The notes below the pieces were generated by a model. It was given only the letters and a program-made list of their open reading frames with translations, made no database searches and was not told the DNA's origin. Of a stretch of 64,000 nt of DNA, positions 17,321 to 26,047 are shown in pieces; the first letter of the stretch is position 1; each line of letters opens with the position of its first letter. The translations under genes and the position numbers were made by a program. The stretch is from Methylophilus sp. 5 (lineage in GTDB: Bacteria; Pseudomonadota; Gammaproteobacteria; Burkholderiales; Methylophilaceae), in the NCBI RefSeq assembly GCF_000515275.1, contig NZ_KI911560.1:2356001-2420000 (forward strand), given 5' to 3'.

Positions 17321-17809
17321 ATGCAACAAGCACTTTCCCTTATCGTCGCCCATGCCGACAACCGTGTGATCGGCCACAACAACCAATTGCCGTGGCATTT
17401 GCCAGAAGACCTCAAACGCTTCAAGCAACTGACCATGGGTCACCATATCATCATGGGGCGTAAAACCTATGAGTCACTGGGGCGGTTGCTACCGGGGCGG
17501 ACTACCGTGATTGTTACGCGCGATACTGAATACATGGTTGAAGGCGCCAAAGTCGCGCATTCATTGCCAGAGGCACTGGCCGCGTGTGCAGGCGATGATG
17601 AGCCATTTTTGATTGGTGGCGCCGAGATGTATGCGCAAGGTTTGGCTTACGTTACGCGGTTATATCTCACGCGGGTGTATGCGCAGGTGGGTGGGGATGC
17701 GTTTTTTCCAGAGATTGACATGCAGGATTGGGCGTTGGTGAGTGAAGATGCGCATACCTCGGTGAATGGCTTGCATTATAGTGATATGGTTTATCAGAGG
17801 CGTGCCTAA
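17321..17809 (+). CDS. folA: Dihydrofolate reductase
   Basis: 162 residues, usual bacterial length. Family landmarks are SLIVAHADNRVIGHNNQLPW (Met20-loop region), LPEDLKRFKQLTMGHHIIMG with the conserved Lys-Arg-Phe and MGRKTYESLG for NADPH binding, and FLIGGAEMY near the C-terminus (GG in the cofactor fold). The catalytic acid is Glu in HLPEDLKRF. It makes tetrahydrofolate for thymidylate, purine and one-carbon metabolism. It is the last gene before the repeat-bearing gap at 17810. Confidence 0.96.
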   Translation: MQQALSLIVAHADNRVIGHNNQLPWHLPEDLKRFKQLTMGHHIIMGRKTYESLGRLLPGRTTVIVTRDTEYMVEGAKVAHSLPEALAACAGDDEPFLIGGAEMYAQGLAYVTRLYLTRVYAQVGGDAFFPEIDMQDWALVSEDAHTSVNGLHYSDMVYQRRA

Positions 17810-17935
17810 AGGATGAACCTGATTCACAGATTCCGATCACAACGTCACTCTGTCGTAGATTGGAATCTAGTTGGTTAGATGTTTATTCAAAGGTTGTTCT
17901 TTCATCTAGTGTTGGTGGGTTGATTAGATGTTTTA

Positions 17936-18546
17936 TTTCGCCTGTTGGCGAGTCACTTTCTGGTGCTTGTCCTTAAGACAAGTAACCAAAGAGGACGACA
18001 CCCAGCCATCACGGCCTGCGGCTCCCTTGCGTTGCTCAACCTAGGACTTTCATCCGTTAACGGACTTCACGTGGGCGTCCATCGAAACTCGCCCTAGTGG
18101 CTTGCAAAAGACGCAAGCCAAAGCGGAACTCGAACAGACGATGGCCGACTACTCCCACTTCGTCTCCGCTACTCAGCGTGATGGAATGGGATTTATCTCG
18201 CCAAACTCACATTGCATAAATGCGGACGGTTCAAAAAAGTAATTCTTTGTCTTATAACCATCGACGCTCGCAGTCGCATGGTGTTCGGGGTCCCCATCTG
18301 CCGCGCCGAGTAGCGCAGGCAAAATAAGGACAAAGGGAGCGACTGTTCGAATCCCGCGGTGGCCTGCGTTTTGTGCAGGCCGCTAGGTTGAGTTTCGTGA
18401 CCGCTTATGCCTAAGTCCAGCAAAGCATCGGACGAAAGTCCTAAGCCGAGCAACGCAGGAAATAAGCGGAAGCTGGGGTGCATTTCTTTTGGTTACTTGT
18501 TCTTTGTGCAAGCAAAGAAAAGTAACTCGCTGAAAAAGCGAAAAGA
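17936..18546 (+). repeat. Dispersed composite repeat, copy A
   Basis: This ~611-bp non-coding element is homologous, in inverted orientation, to copy B at 43222-43769. It is built from two facing half-units around a central spacer. The ends are imperfect inverted repeats: TTTCGCC..GGCGAGT.ACTTTC..GCTTG on the left, and its complement on the right ending GCAAGCAAAGAAAAGTAACT and CGAAAAG. Each half-unit carries a hairpin: TGGCTTGC/GCAAGCCA at 18098-18120 and GGCCTGC/GCAGGCC at 18361-18381. The central part keeps GGATTTATCTC and GGACGGTTCAAAAAA shared with copy B. Frames of 87-96 codons here have no protein-like features. It fills most of the 960-bp gap between folA and the decarboxylase. Confidence 0.85.
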
Positions 18547-18561
18547 AACATCACAAAAAAG

Positions 18562-18672
18562 AATAAGCTTTTATTGTCATCGCGCCCTGCCTGCATACCA
18601 CCTTGAACGCAGAGCTGGCTTATGCAAAGCAAGCTCTGCGAAATCCCTGCTTTACCCTGCACTGAAATGACG
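18562..18672. repeat. Hairpin-forming intergenic sequence, possible second repeat type
   Basis: This segment is flanked by TTGTCATCGCG on the left and GAAATGACGATG on the right, which is an imperfect inverted pair. It contains a strong stem CGCAGAGCT (18608-18616) with AGCTCTGCG (18632-18640). The form resembles short palindromic intergenic repeats of proteobacteria. No second copy was found in this window. Confidence 0.4.
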
Positions 18673-18770
18673 ATGTGTGTCGGCATATCTTAAATATCGA
18701 TGGCCTTAAAACAAAAAAGGGAAACGCGTTGCTAACAGCCATGCGTTTCCCTCATACAAGCTAACAGAAG

Positions 18771-21017
18771 CTAGTCTTCCTGCTGCACACAATCCACGTA
18801 ATACACAGCTTTACCATCTACGATTAGTTTGACTAAACCATGGTTATCGGTCTCAAAGCCCGGGAATTTCTCATTAAACTCACGCGCAAACTTGAGGTAG
18901 TTCACAATCACCTTGTTAAAGCGTTCGCCAGGAATCAGCAATGGAATGCCAGGCGGGTAGGGCGTTAACAGCACTGCCGTCACGCGACCTTCCAGCTCAT
19001 CAATGGCGACACGCTCAATCTTGCGGTGCGCCATTTTTGAGAAGGCATCGGTTGGCTTCATAGCCGGCACCATATCAGACAGGTACATTTCTGTTGTCAG
19101 GCGCGCGACGTCATTGGCTTTATACACTTCATGGATTTGTGTAGACAAATCTTTGAGGCCTATGCGCTCATAACGTGGATGCTTTTGCACAAACTCCGGC
19201 AACACTTTCCATAATGGCTGGTTTTTGTCGTAGTCATCTTTAAATTGCTGTAAAGCGGCTACCATGGTGTTCCAGCGGCCTTTGGTAATGCCGATGGTGA
19301 ACATGATAAAGAATGAGTAAAGGCCGGTTTTTTCGACGATGACGCCGTGCTCTGCCAGGTATTTGGTCACAATCGCGGCCGGAATACCAAACGCGTCAGA
19401 GAACTCGCCATCAACATCCAGGCCAGGCGTAATGATGGTGGCTTTAATCGGGTCCAGCATGTTAAAGCCTTCGGCCAGATTGCCAAAACCGTGCCAGCGT
19501 TCGTTGGCTTTCAGCATCCAGGCGTCACGCTCTTCCAGGCCGTCTTCAGACAAATCAGTCGGGCCCCAGACTTTAAACCACCAGTCGGTACCCCACTCTT
19601 CGTCAACCTTGCGCATGGCGCGGCGGAAGTCCAGCGCTTCTTTAAGGGACTCTTCTACCAATGCAGTGCCGCCTGGCGCTTCCATCATGGCTGCAGCGAC
19701 ATCGCAGCTGGCAATAATCGAGTATTGCGGGCTGGTAGAGGTGTGCATCAGATAGGCTTCGTTAAATAAGTCTCTATCCAAATGGTTGTTTTGCGCGTCT
19801 TGCACCAGAATCTGCGACGCCTGGCTCAAGCCAGCCAGCAATTTGTGGGTAGATTGGGTAGAAAACACCATGGACTCTTTACAACGTGGCCTATCCGCGC
19901 CAATGGCGTGGTAGTCGCCGTAAAAGTCATGGAACGTCGCATGCGGCAACCAGGCTTCGTCAAAGTGCAGGGTGTCAATTTTGCCATCCAGCATTTCTTT
20001 GATTTCTTCGACGTTATACAGTACGCCGTCATAGGTAGACTGCGTGATGGTTAATACACGCGGCTTGGCATTTTTGTCGCTGGCAAACGGGTTGCGTGCG
20101 ATTTTCTTTTGAATATTTTCCCAGGCAAATTCACTTTTAGGAATAGGCCCGATAATGCCAAAGTGGTTGCGTGTCGGCATTAAAAACACCGGAATCGCGC
20201 CAGTCATAATGATCGAATGCAAGACCGATTTATGGCAGTTGCGATCAACGACCACGATGTCACCTGGTGCCACAGTTGAGTTCCAGACGATTTTGTTGGA
20301 GGTTGAGGTGCCGTTGGTCACAAAATATAAGTGGTCACAGTTGTAAATACGGGCGGCATTGCGCTCAGAGGCGGCAACCGGGCCGGTATGGTCGAGCAGT
20401 TGCCCTAATTCATCGACTGCATTACACACGTCTGCACGCAGCATGTTTTCACCAAAAAACTGGTGAAACATCTGGCCAACAGGCGATTTTAAAAACGCGA
20501 CGCCGCCAGAGTGGCCTGGGCAGTGCCAGGAGTAAGAGCCGTCGGCTGCGTAGTGTGTCAGCGCTTTAAAGAATGGTGGCGGCAGGCTATCCAGGTAAGC
20601 TTTTGCTTCGCGGATAATCAGGCGTGCGACAAACTCAGGCGTGTCTTCATTCATGTGAATAAAGCCATGCAGCTCTCGCAGCACATCATTAGGGATATGG
20701 CGGCTGGTACGCGTTTCACCATGCAGGAAAATCGGGATTTCCTCATTGCGGTAGCGGATCTCGGCAACAAAGTTGCGCAATTGCTCAATGGCTTCCGGCT
20801 TTTCCTCGACGATTTCCTCATCATCAATAGACAAGATAAACGCGGATGCACGACTTTGCTGTTGAGCGAACGAGGTCAGGTCGCCATAGCTGGTGACACC
20901 CAGCACTTCGATGCCTTCTTCTTCGATGGCTTTAGCCAGTACGCGTATGCCTAAGCCGGAAGAGTTTTCGGAGCGGAAGTCTTCGTCAATAATGACGACG
21001 GGAAATCTAAATTTCAT
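18771..21017 (-). CDS. Ornithine/lysine/arginine decarboxylase (PLP fold type I)
   Basis: 748 residues, close to the biodegradative arginine/lysine decarboxylases. The N-terminal ~130 residues form the receiver-like wing domain (FPVVIIDEDFRSENSSGLGI). The PLP domain has GTSTSNKIVWN, LHFDEAWLPHA and the Schiff-base Lys in STQSTHKLLAGLSQ. The C-terminal domain carries VLLTPYPPGIPLLIPGER, a family signature. It produces a polyamine (putrescine, cadaverine or agmatine) and CO2, and the substrate cannot be settled from motifs alone. The start has TAAGGATT upstream. The dcd gene lies 121 bp upstream on the same strand. Confidence 0.88.
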   Translation of the reverse strand: MKFRFPVVIIDEDFRSENSSGLGIRVLAKAIEEEGIEVLGVTSYGDLTSFAQQQSRASAFILSIDDEEIVEEKPEAIEQLRNFVAEIRYRNEEIPIFLHGETRTSRHIPNDVLRELHGFIHMNEDTPEFVARLIIREAKAYLDSLPPPFFKALTHYAADGSYSWHCPGHSGGVAFLKSPVGQMFHQFFGENMLRADVCNAVDELGQLLDHTGPVAASERNAARIYNCDHLYFVTNGTSTSNKIVWNSTVAPGDIVVVDRNCHKSVLHSIIMTGAIPVFLMPTRNHFGIIGPIPKSEFAWENIQKKIARNPFASDKNAKPRVLTITQSTYDGVLYNVEEIKEMLDGKIDTLHFDEAWLPHATFHDFYGDYHAIGADRPRCKESMVFSTQSTHKLLAGLSQASQILVQDAQNNHLDRDLFNEAYLMHTSTSPQYSIIASCDVAAAMMEAPGGTALVEESLKEALDFRRAMRKVDEEWGTDWWFKVWGPTDLSEDGLEERDAWMLKANERWHGFGNLAEGFNMLDPIKATIITPGLDVDGEFSDAFGIPAAIVTKYLAEHGVIVEKTGLYSFFIMFTIGITKGRWNTMVAALQQFKDDYDKNQPLWKVLPEFVQKHPRYERIGLKDLSTQIHEVYKANDVARLTTEMYLSDMVPAMKPTDAFSKMAHRKIERVAIDELEGRVTAVLLTPYPPGIPLLIPGERFNKVIVNYLKFAREFNEKFPGFETDNHGLVKLIVDGKAVYYVDCVQQED

Positions 21018-21138
21018 TCAATGAATCCTTAACTTGTCACTGAAACGTGTAACTTAAAGTGCAAAGGCACTGAGAAAGCCATGCTTTTACTCGGTGCCTT
21101 TGTGGAGAATATGGGTTGTTTTTCAATGTTGGGTGAGG

Positions 21139-21708
21139 CTATATTTTTGGCAACGTCACGCCAACCTGGCCCTGATATTTGCCACCGCGGTCTTTATAGC
21201 TGGTTTCGCAAATTTCATCAGACTCAAAAAACAGCACTTGGGCACAGCCTTCGCCAGCGTAAATTTTGGCAGGCAGGGGCGTGGTGTTGCTGAACTCCAG
21301 TGTGACATAACCTTCCCACTCTGGTTCAAACGGCGTGACATTGACAATGATGCCACAGCGCGCATAGGTTGATTTACCCAGACAGACGGTTAAGACCGAG
21401 CGCGGGATGCGGAAATATTCAACCGTGCGTGCCAACGCAAACGAGTTAGGCGGAATCACGCAATAACCTTTGCCCGAGACTTCAACAAATGACTGCGGGT
21501 CAAACTGTTTGGGGTCAACAATGGTGCTGTTGATATTGGTAAACACACGAAACTCGTCGGCACAGCGGATATCATAACCATAAGAAGAGGTGCCGTAAGA
21601 GACAATTTTCTGGCCATGCTCTTCACGCACCAGGCTGGGCGAAAACGGCTCAATCATGCCGTGTTGTTCAGCCATTCTGCGTATCCATTTATCCGACTTA
21701 ATGCTCAT
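21139..21708 (-). CDS. dcd: dCTP deaminase
   Basis: 189 residues from the ATG at 21708, chosen because homologues start [12 protein letters not shown] and AAGG lies just upstream. A longer frame adds 16 residues of low plausibility. Family motifs: [32 protein letters not shown] and [16 protein letters not shown], where the catalytic Glu is in the last. The Gln-rich end ([15 protein letters not shown]) is the flexible tail over the active site. It deaminates dCTP to dUTP for thymidylate supply. Confidence 0.96.
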   Translation of the reverse strand: MSIKSDKWIRRMAEQHGMIEPFSPSLVREEHGQKIVSYGTSSYGYDIRCADEFRVFTNINSTIVDPKQFDPQSFVEVSGKGYCVIPPNSFALARTVEYFRIPRSVLTVCLGKSTYARCGIIVNVTPFEPEWEGYVTLEFSNTTPLPAKIYAGEGCAQVLFFESDEICETSYKDRGGKYQGQVGVTLPKI

Positions 21709-21762
21709 TGCCTTGTCCAGTCTTAACGTTGCTTTTCTGTGCAAAAGTGCTTGCAATAAAGA

Positions 21763-21790
21763 GAAAAAAGCGGAGTTTAAACTCCGCTTT
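21763..21790 (-). terminator. Intrinsic terminator of zwf
   Basis: Perfect palindrome AAGCGGAGTTTAAACTCCGC with A-rich and T-rich flanks on the two sides. On the minus strand it lies ~100 nt after the zwf stop and before dcd, so it ends the zwf transcript. It is symmetric and could work both ways. Confidence 0.85.
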
Positions 21791-21890
21791 TAATGAGTGC
21801 AAATAATAACAACAAATGTTGATGCTTTTGCAAATTTTTTATGAATTTTTGGCGATTTATTCAGCCAGCGGCATTTGCAGCCGCCAGTGA

Positions 21891-23366
21891 TTATTGGTCG
21901 CCGCCTAATTCAATGCTGTAGCGCCAGAACTGGTCTTCGGCTTCAAAAATGACTTTAGAAGCTTCAGGGTCACGGCTGCCAGCAGGGTACTGATGGACTG
22001 GCTGCTTGTCTTCTGCCCACGCTTTAACGACCGGGTCGACCAGGCGCCATTGTGCTTCGGCTTCAGAAATATGCAGATAGTTGGAGTTGTCACCTTGCAT
22101 CAGGTTAAGTAGCAAGGCTTCGTATGCATCTACGGAGTCATCTGAGTCCCAACGGTTTGCTGCATCCAGTTGAATGGTACGCGTTTGGATGTCGAGGCCT
22201 GGAATCTTGGACTGTACTTCCAGTTTGATACACTCACGTGGCTGAATACCAATGATCAACCAGTTCTGGTCCTGGTCATTGATCTGCAGCGGTGCTTTTT
22301 TAAAGCGCACAGAAATGCGGGTATCGGCTTCGTGCAGGCGTTTAGCGGTGCGGATGTAGAACGGCACCCCTTCCCAGCGTGGATTGTCGATAAACAATTT
22401 GAGTGCAGCATAAGTTTCAACCACGCTGTCATTGTTGCCCAGCTCTTCCAGGTAGCCTGGAACGCTTTCGCCATTGATTTCGCCAGCAGCATACTGCGCG
22501 CGGAAAGCATGTTTTTCCAGCTCATTGACCGGAATAGGGCGGATTTGCTCCAGCAATGCGATTTTAGCGTCGCGTACACCTTCTGGTGACAAATCTTTCG
22601 GCTGCTCCATCGCAGTCAGTGCCAATGTTTGCAGAATATGGCTTTGCAACATGTCACGCAATGCGCCAGTGCTGTCATAAAACTGCGTGCGGTCGCCTAC
22701 ACCCAGCATTTCGGTGTTGGTGATTTGTACGTGGTCGATGTACTGGTTGTTCCAGATTGGCTCTAACACTGTGTTGGTAAAGCGTTGCAGCAAAATGTTT
22801 TGCAGTGCAGACTTGCCCAGGTAGTGGTCGATACGGTAGATCTGACTTTCTTTGAGGTGCTTGGTAATCGCAGCTTGCAGTTCTTTCGCGGATGGCAAGT
22901 CGGTGCCAAATGGCTTCTCGATCACTACACGGCGCCAGTATTTGTCTTCTTGCGTCAGGCCAACGTTAGCCAGCGACTCAACCACCGGGGCGAAATCAAC
23001 CGGGCGCACAGACAGGAAGTAAGCCAGGTTTTGCGGGAAGATTGTTTCGTCGCTTAGCGTGGCTTTTAATTTGCCAAACGCATCTGGATCTGTCGGTGGA
23101 TTGGCATGGTAAAAGTTACGCGCAATAAAGCGCTCAAACACGGCTTGGTCATAGCCTTTTTTAAATTTGGCATCCAGCATGCTTTTGATGTCTGCACGCC
23201 AGGCTTCCAGGTCAACCACTTGACGGCCAACGCCCACAATTTTGAGGTCTGCTGGCAAACGGCCCAGTGAGTCCAGTCTGAACAAACCAGGGTAGAGTTT
23301 TACGCGGGCCAGGTTGCCGCTAGCGCCAAACAGCACCAGTGTGCATGGATCAATTTTATTCGTCAT
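21891..23366 (-). CDS. zwf: Glucose-6-phosphate 1-dehydrogenase
   Basis: 491 residues from the ATG at 23366, with AAGG 6 bp upstream. A longer frame to 23405 has no ribosome site. The NAD(P)-binding motif is FGASGNLARVKLYP, with Asn where most enzymes have Asp (GASGDLA). The active-site motif is RIDHYLGKSALQNIL, with Ser in place of the usual Glu of GKE. The catalytic His in the RIDHYLGK block is present. In methylotrophs with the ribulose monophosphate cycle it starts the dissimilatory oxidation of hexose phosphate made from formaldehyde. It sits in a cluster with gnd (upstream, same strand) and divergent pgl. Confidence 0.95.
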   Translation of the reverse strand: MTNKIDPCTLVLFGASGNLARVKLYPGLFRLDSLGRLPADLKIVGVGRQVVDLEAWRADIKSMLDAKFKKGYDQAVFERFIARNFYHANPPTDPDAFGKLKATLSDETIFPQNLAYFLSVRPVDFAPVVESLANVGLTQEDKYWRRVVIEKPFGTDLPSAKELQAAITKHLKESQIYRIDHYLGKSALQNILLQRFTNTVLEPIWNNQYIDHVQITNTEMLGVGDRTQFYDSTGALRDMLQSHILQTLALTAMEQPKDLSPEGVRDAKIALLEQIRPIPVNELEKHAFRAQYAAGEINGESVPGYLEELGNNDSVVETYAALKLFIDNPRWEGVPFYIRTAKRLHEADTRISVRFKKAPLQINDQDQNWLIIGIQPRECIKLEVQSKIPGLDIQTRTIQLDAANRWDSDDSVDAYEALLLNLMQGDNSNYLHISEAEAQWRLVDPVVKAWAEDKQPVHQYPAGSRDPEASKVIFEAEDQFWRYSIELGGDQ

Positions 23367-23475
23367 TTCTAACCTTAAGATAAAAATGTAAACGGGAAAG
23401 GGCAAGCCTTTCCCATATATTTGTCACTATCAGTTCTAAAAAGTTTAGTTCTAACAGTCGGCTCTAAATAATAAG

Positions 23476-23504
23476 CAAAAAGCCTCTCATCAAGAGAGGC
23501 TATT
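23476..23504 (-). terminator. Intrinsic terminator of gnd
   Basis: Stem GCCTCTC-ATCAA-GAGAGGC (23482-23500) overlaps the end region of gnd. On the minus strand it is followed by TTTTTGC. It separates gnd from zwf, which suggests that the two adjacent genes are at least partly transcribed independently. Confidence 0.85.
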
Positions 23505-23507
23505 TTA

Positions 23508-24416
23508 TTACTTAGATGATTTTACTGCGTGACCGCCAAAGGCATTACGCATCAATGACAACAGCTTGTAGCTGTAACCATCAGCATCTTGGCTTCTGAA
23601 ACGGGCTTGCAATGCAACGGTCAATACTGGTGCCGCAACGCCTTGCTCTACCGCTTCAACCACTGTCCAGCGACCTTCACCGGAGTCAGCAACATAAGGA
23701 GCGATGCCTTCCAGAGTCTGGTCACCTTTCAACGCTTCAGCTGTCAGGTCCAGCAACCAGCTACGTACCACAGAACCATGGCGCCACAATTCAGTGATTT
23801 GTGCCAGGTCAAGGTTGAAGTCTTCTTTACCTTTGATCAGGTCCAAGCCTTCAGCAAACGCTTGCATCATGCCGTATTCGATACCGTTATGGATCATTTT
23901 GGTGAAGTGACCGGAGCCGACTGGGCCTACGTGTGCCCAACCGCGATCAGCGTGAGTCAGTGCTTGTGCATAAGGTGCCAATACGTCTGCGTATTGTTTT
24001 TCGCCGCCGTACATCAGGCAGTAGCCGTTGTCCAAGCCCCAAACACCACCAGAAGTACCACAGTCAATAAAGCCGATACCTTGCTCTGCGAGCATGGCGC
24101 CACGACGTTGGCTGTGTTTGTAGTTTGAGTTGCCGCCGTCGACGATGATGTCGCCTTTGTTCAGCATCGGGATCAGTTCTTTGATTTGTTTTTCGGTGAT
24201 TTCACCTGCTGGCAACATCAACCAGACGATTTTTTGGCCTTCCAGTTTGCCCACTGCATCAGCCACTGAGGTCGCTGCTTCCAGGCCTTCGTCTTTTACT
24301 AATTTGTTTACGAATTCGGTATTAAAGTCAAAGCCTACGACTTTGATTTTGTGACGAAGCAAACGTGCAGCCATGTTGCCGCCCATTTTGCCCAAGCCAA
24401 TCATTGCTAATTTCAT
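23508..24416 (-). CDS. gnd: 6-Phosphogluconate dehydrogenase, decarboxylating, short form
   Basis: 302 residues from the ATG at 24416 (AGGA 9 bp upstream). The frame upstream of this ATG has no homologous-looking sequence. The Rossmann start is MKLAMIGLGKMGGNMAARLL. The catalytic region carries DCGTSGGVWGL and HFTKMIHNGIEYGMMQAFAE with the catalytic Lys. This short type (about 300 residues against ~470 in E. coli) is the NAD-preferring form found in several methylotrophs. It oxidises 6-phosphogluconate to ribulose 5-phosphate and CO2, closing the dissimilatory RuMP cycle with zwf and pgl. It is divergent from pgl across 184 bp. Confidence 0.95.
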   Translation of the reverse strand: MKLAMIGLGKMGGNMAARLLRHKIKVVGFDFNTEFVNKLVKDEGLEAATSVADAVGKLEGQKIVWLMLPAGEITEKQIKELIPMLNKGDIIVDGGNSNYKHSQRRGAMLAEQGIGFIDCGTSGGVWGLDNGYCLMYGGEKQYADVLAPYAQALTHADRGWAHVGPVGSGHFTKMIHNGIEYGMMQAFAEGLDLIKGKEDFNLDLAQITELWRHGSVVRSWLLDLTAEALKGDQTLEGIAPYVADSGEGRWTVVEAVEQGVAAPVLTVALQARFRSQDADGYSYKLLSLMRNAFGGHAVKSSK

Positions 24417-24500
24417 TCGGATTTTCCTATGGTGTGAGGACAGTTTAAGAAACACCCATCTTTTGGATGGCATGAACTCGATCAGTGTCATCGGATAATT

Positions 24501-24532
24501 TTGCAGAATTATCATGTCGAGTCAGCTATAAT
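24501..24532 (+). promoter_or_regulatory. Candidate pgl promoter in the gnd-pgl intergenic region
   Basis: A consensus -10 TATAAT is at 24527-24532, and TTGCAG at 24501-24506 is the best -35 nearby, though its 20-bp spacing is long. Start of pgl is 69 bp further. The opposite strand must carry the gnd promoter in the same 184-bp region. Confidence 0.4.
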
Positions 24533-24600
24533 TATAGCAAATGCAGTCACGCACTAAAAGGCTGCGCACGCTTTTTTGTATTGTTTTTTACAGGTTTTCT

Positions 24601-25287
24601 ATGTCTTTGAATGTTCAAACTCGTTGGCACTCGTTTCAATCCCAGGAAGAAATTAACCAGGCAGCGCTCTCTAGAGTGCTGGCAGCGGCCAATGAAGCCA
24701 TTGCCAAGCATGGTAGTTTCTTAATTGTTTTAGCGGGTGGCAGCACCCCTAAAGCCGTGTATCAATTATTAGCCAAGGCCGATGCCGACTGGGCTAACTG
24801 GCATGTTTATCATAATGATGACCGCTGTTTGCCGGTGGATCATGCCGAGCGCAACAGCAAGATGGCGCGCGATGCCTGGTTAAGTCATGTCGCGATTCCC
24901 GCCAGCCAGATTCACGATATTCCGGCTGAATTGGGCAATGTGGAAGGCGCCAAAGCCTACGCTGAGACACTTAAAAGTGTGCGCACGTTTGACCTGGTGA
25001 TTTTAGGCCTGGGTGAAGATGGGCATACCGCCAGCCTGTTCCCAGGCCAGGTAGTGAATAATACGGCAGATGCCGTGCCGGTGTTTAACTCGCCAAAACC
25101 ACCGGCGGACCGCATTACTATTAGCCAGGACCGCTTGAATAATACGCATGAAGTCATGTTTTTAGTGACGGGTGCAGGCAAGCAAGAGGCTGTCGACAAT
25201 TGGCGTAATGGCGTAGCCATTCCAGCGACTTTGATTCAATCGCCGAACGGTGTAGACGTGTATTGTTTTGGTGTTGCACTTAACTAA
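24601..25287 (+). CDS. pgl: 6-Phosphogluconolactonase
   Basis: 228 residues from the ATG at 24601. An in-frame ATG at 24541 would add a 20-residue extension not typical of the family, and it lies close to the -10 box. Motifs: VLAGGSTPKAVYQLLAK (phosphate loop) and HVYHNDDRCLPVDHAERNS in the active site, followed by LGLGEDGHTASLFPG. It hydrolyses 6-phosphogluconolactone made by zwf, giving the substrate of gnd. The three oxidative-branch genes are thus grouped here but on two strands. Confidence 0.95.
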   Translation: MSLNVQTRWHSFQSQEEINQAALSRVLAAANEAIAKHGSFLIVLAGGSTPKAVYQLLAKADADWANWHVYHNDDRCLPVDHAERNSKMARDAWLSHVAIPASQIHDIPAELGNVEGAKAYAETLKSVRTFDLVILGLGEDGHTASLFPGQVVNNTADAVPVFNSPKPPADRITISQDRLNNTHEVMFLVTGAGKQEAVDNWRNGVAIPATLIQSPNGVDVYCFGVALN

Positions 25288-25296
25288 GCTTAAGTT

Positions 25297-25464
25297 AAAG
25301 CCACAGAGAACACAGAGGCCACGGAGAGAAATCTTTGTGGCTTTTTTTATAACCCTTGAACTTCAGTTAAGTATTTGTTTGAGCTACAGAGGACACGGAG
25401 GTCACAGAGAAAAGTCTCTCAGGTTTTTAACTCTGTGTTCTCTGTGCCCTCTGTGGCTAAAGTA
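25297..25464. repeat. CACAGAG-type intergenic repeat with two fold-back structures
   Basis: Part 1 (25297-25348): AAAGCCACA pairs with TGTGGCTTT across a CACAGAGG-rich loop, followed by T-rich DNA, so it may also terminate pgl. Part 2 (25381-25462): GAGCTACAGAGGACACGGAG faces a CTCTGTGCCCTCTGTGGCT arm, an imperfect inverted repeat. Sequences of the form CACAGAG-ACACAGAGG recur between genes in many bacterial genomes. Confidence 0.7.
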
Positions 25465-25471
25465 CTTGTTT

Positions 25472-26026
25472 TTAATTTTTTTCAGCCAGCAACTGCTCAA
25501 GTAACCCAATTTGCTTTTGCTGTAAAAGAATCAGCTCTTGCCACTGTTGCTCACGCAAACCATCCAGTTTTTCATGCAGCAACAAAATCTCTAATTCTGC
25601 TTTTAAATTCACTTCGTAGTCATGCTCGGCCTGGCGGCGATCAATTTCTGACTGCCGGTTTTGTGACATCAGGATAATGGGCGCCTGAATCGAGGCCAGC
25701 ATGGATAAAAACAGGTTGAGCAGGATATAAGGATAAGGGTCAAACGCGCGATCGACACGCAATAGAATCACCGAATTCAGGATCACCCAACTCACCAGTA
25801 TCAGCATAAAGATGAAAATAAAGGTCCAAGAGCCGCCAAAGCGAGCCATGGCATCGGCAGCGCGCTGGCCGCGGCTGGGCGTGTCGTCTGTGTGGGGTGT
25901 CGTCAGATTGCGTGAGACTGGGTGGCGCTCGGTCATGTGCCGGGCAACGCGTTGCATATGTTCGTCCATGGCCTCGTACTGCGCGCCCATCAGGCCTTCT
26001 GCAATATGGTGTTTGCGGAGTGACAT
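25472..26026 (-). CDS. DUF1003 domain membrane protein
   Basis: 184 residues. The DUF1003 core is clear: GGSWTFIFIFMLILVSWVIL (first membrane helix, about 64-83), then DPYPYILLNLFLSMLASIQA (second helix region) and PIILMSQNRQSEIDR. The C-terminal 50 residues (HDYEVNLKAELEILLLHEKL onward) form a probable coiled coil. The family's role is unknown. It lies 21 bp after apbC on the same strand, with its own ribosome site AAGGA. Confidence 0.9.
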   Translation of the reverse strand: MSLRKHHIAEGLMGAQYEAMDEHMQRVARHMTERHPVSRNLTTPHTDDTPSRGQRAADAMARFGGSWTFIFIFMLILVSWVILNSVILLRVDRAFDPYPYILLNLFLSMLASIQAPIILMSQNRQSEIDRRQAEHDYEVNLKAELEILLLHEKLDGLREQQWQELILLQQKQIGLLEQLLAEKN

Positions 26027-26047
26027 AGGCAGCGTCCTTGCTGGAGA

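Noticed and set aside
18193..18686. ORFs of 80-96 codons on both strands in the folA-decarboxylase gap
   Set aside because: They lie inside dispersed repeat copy A and the hairpin segment next to it. The repeat structure explains the open frames.
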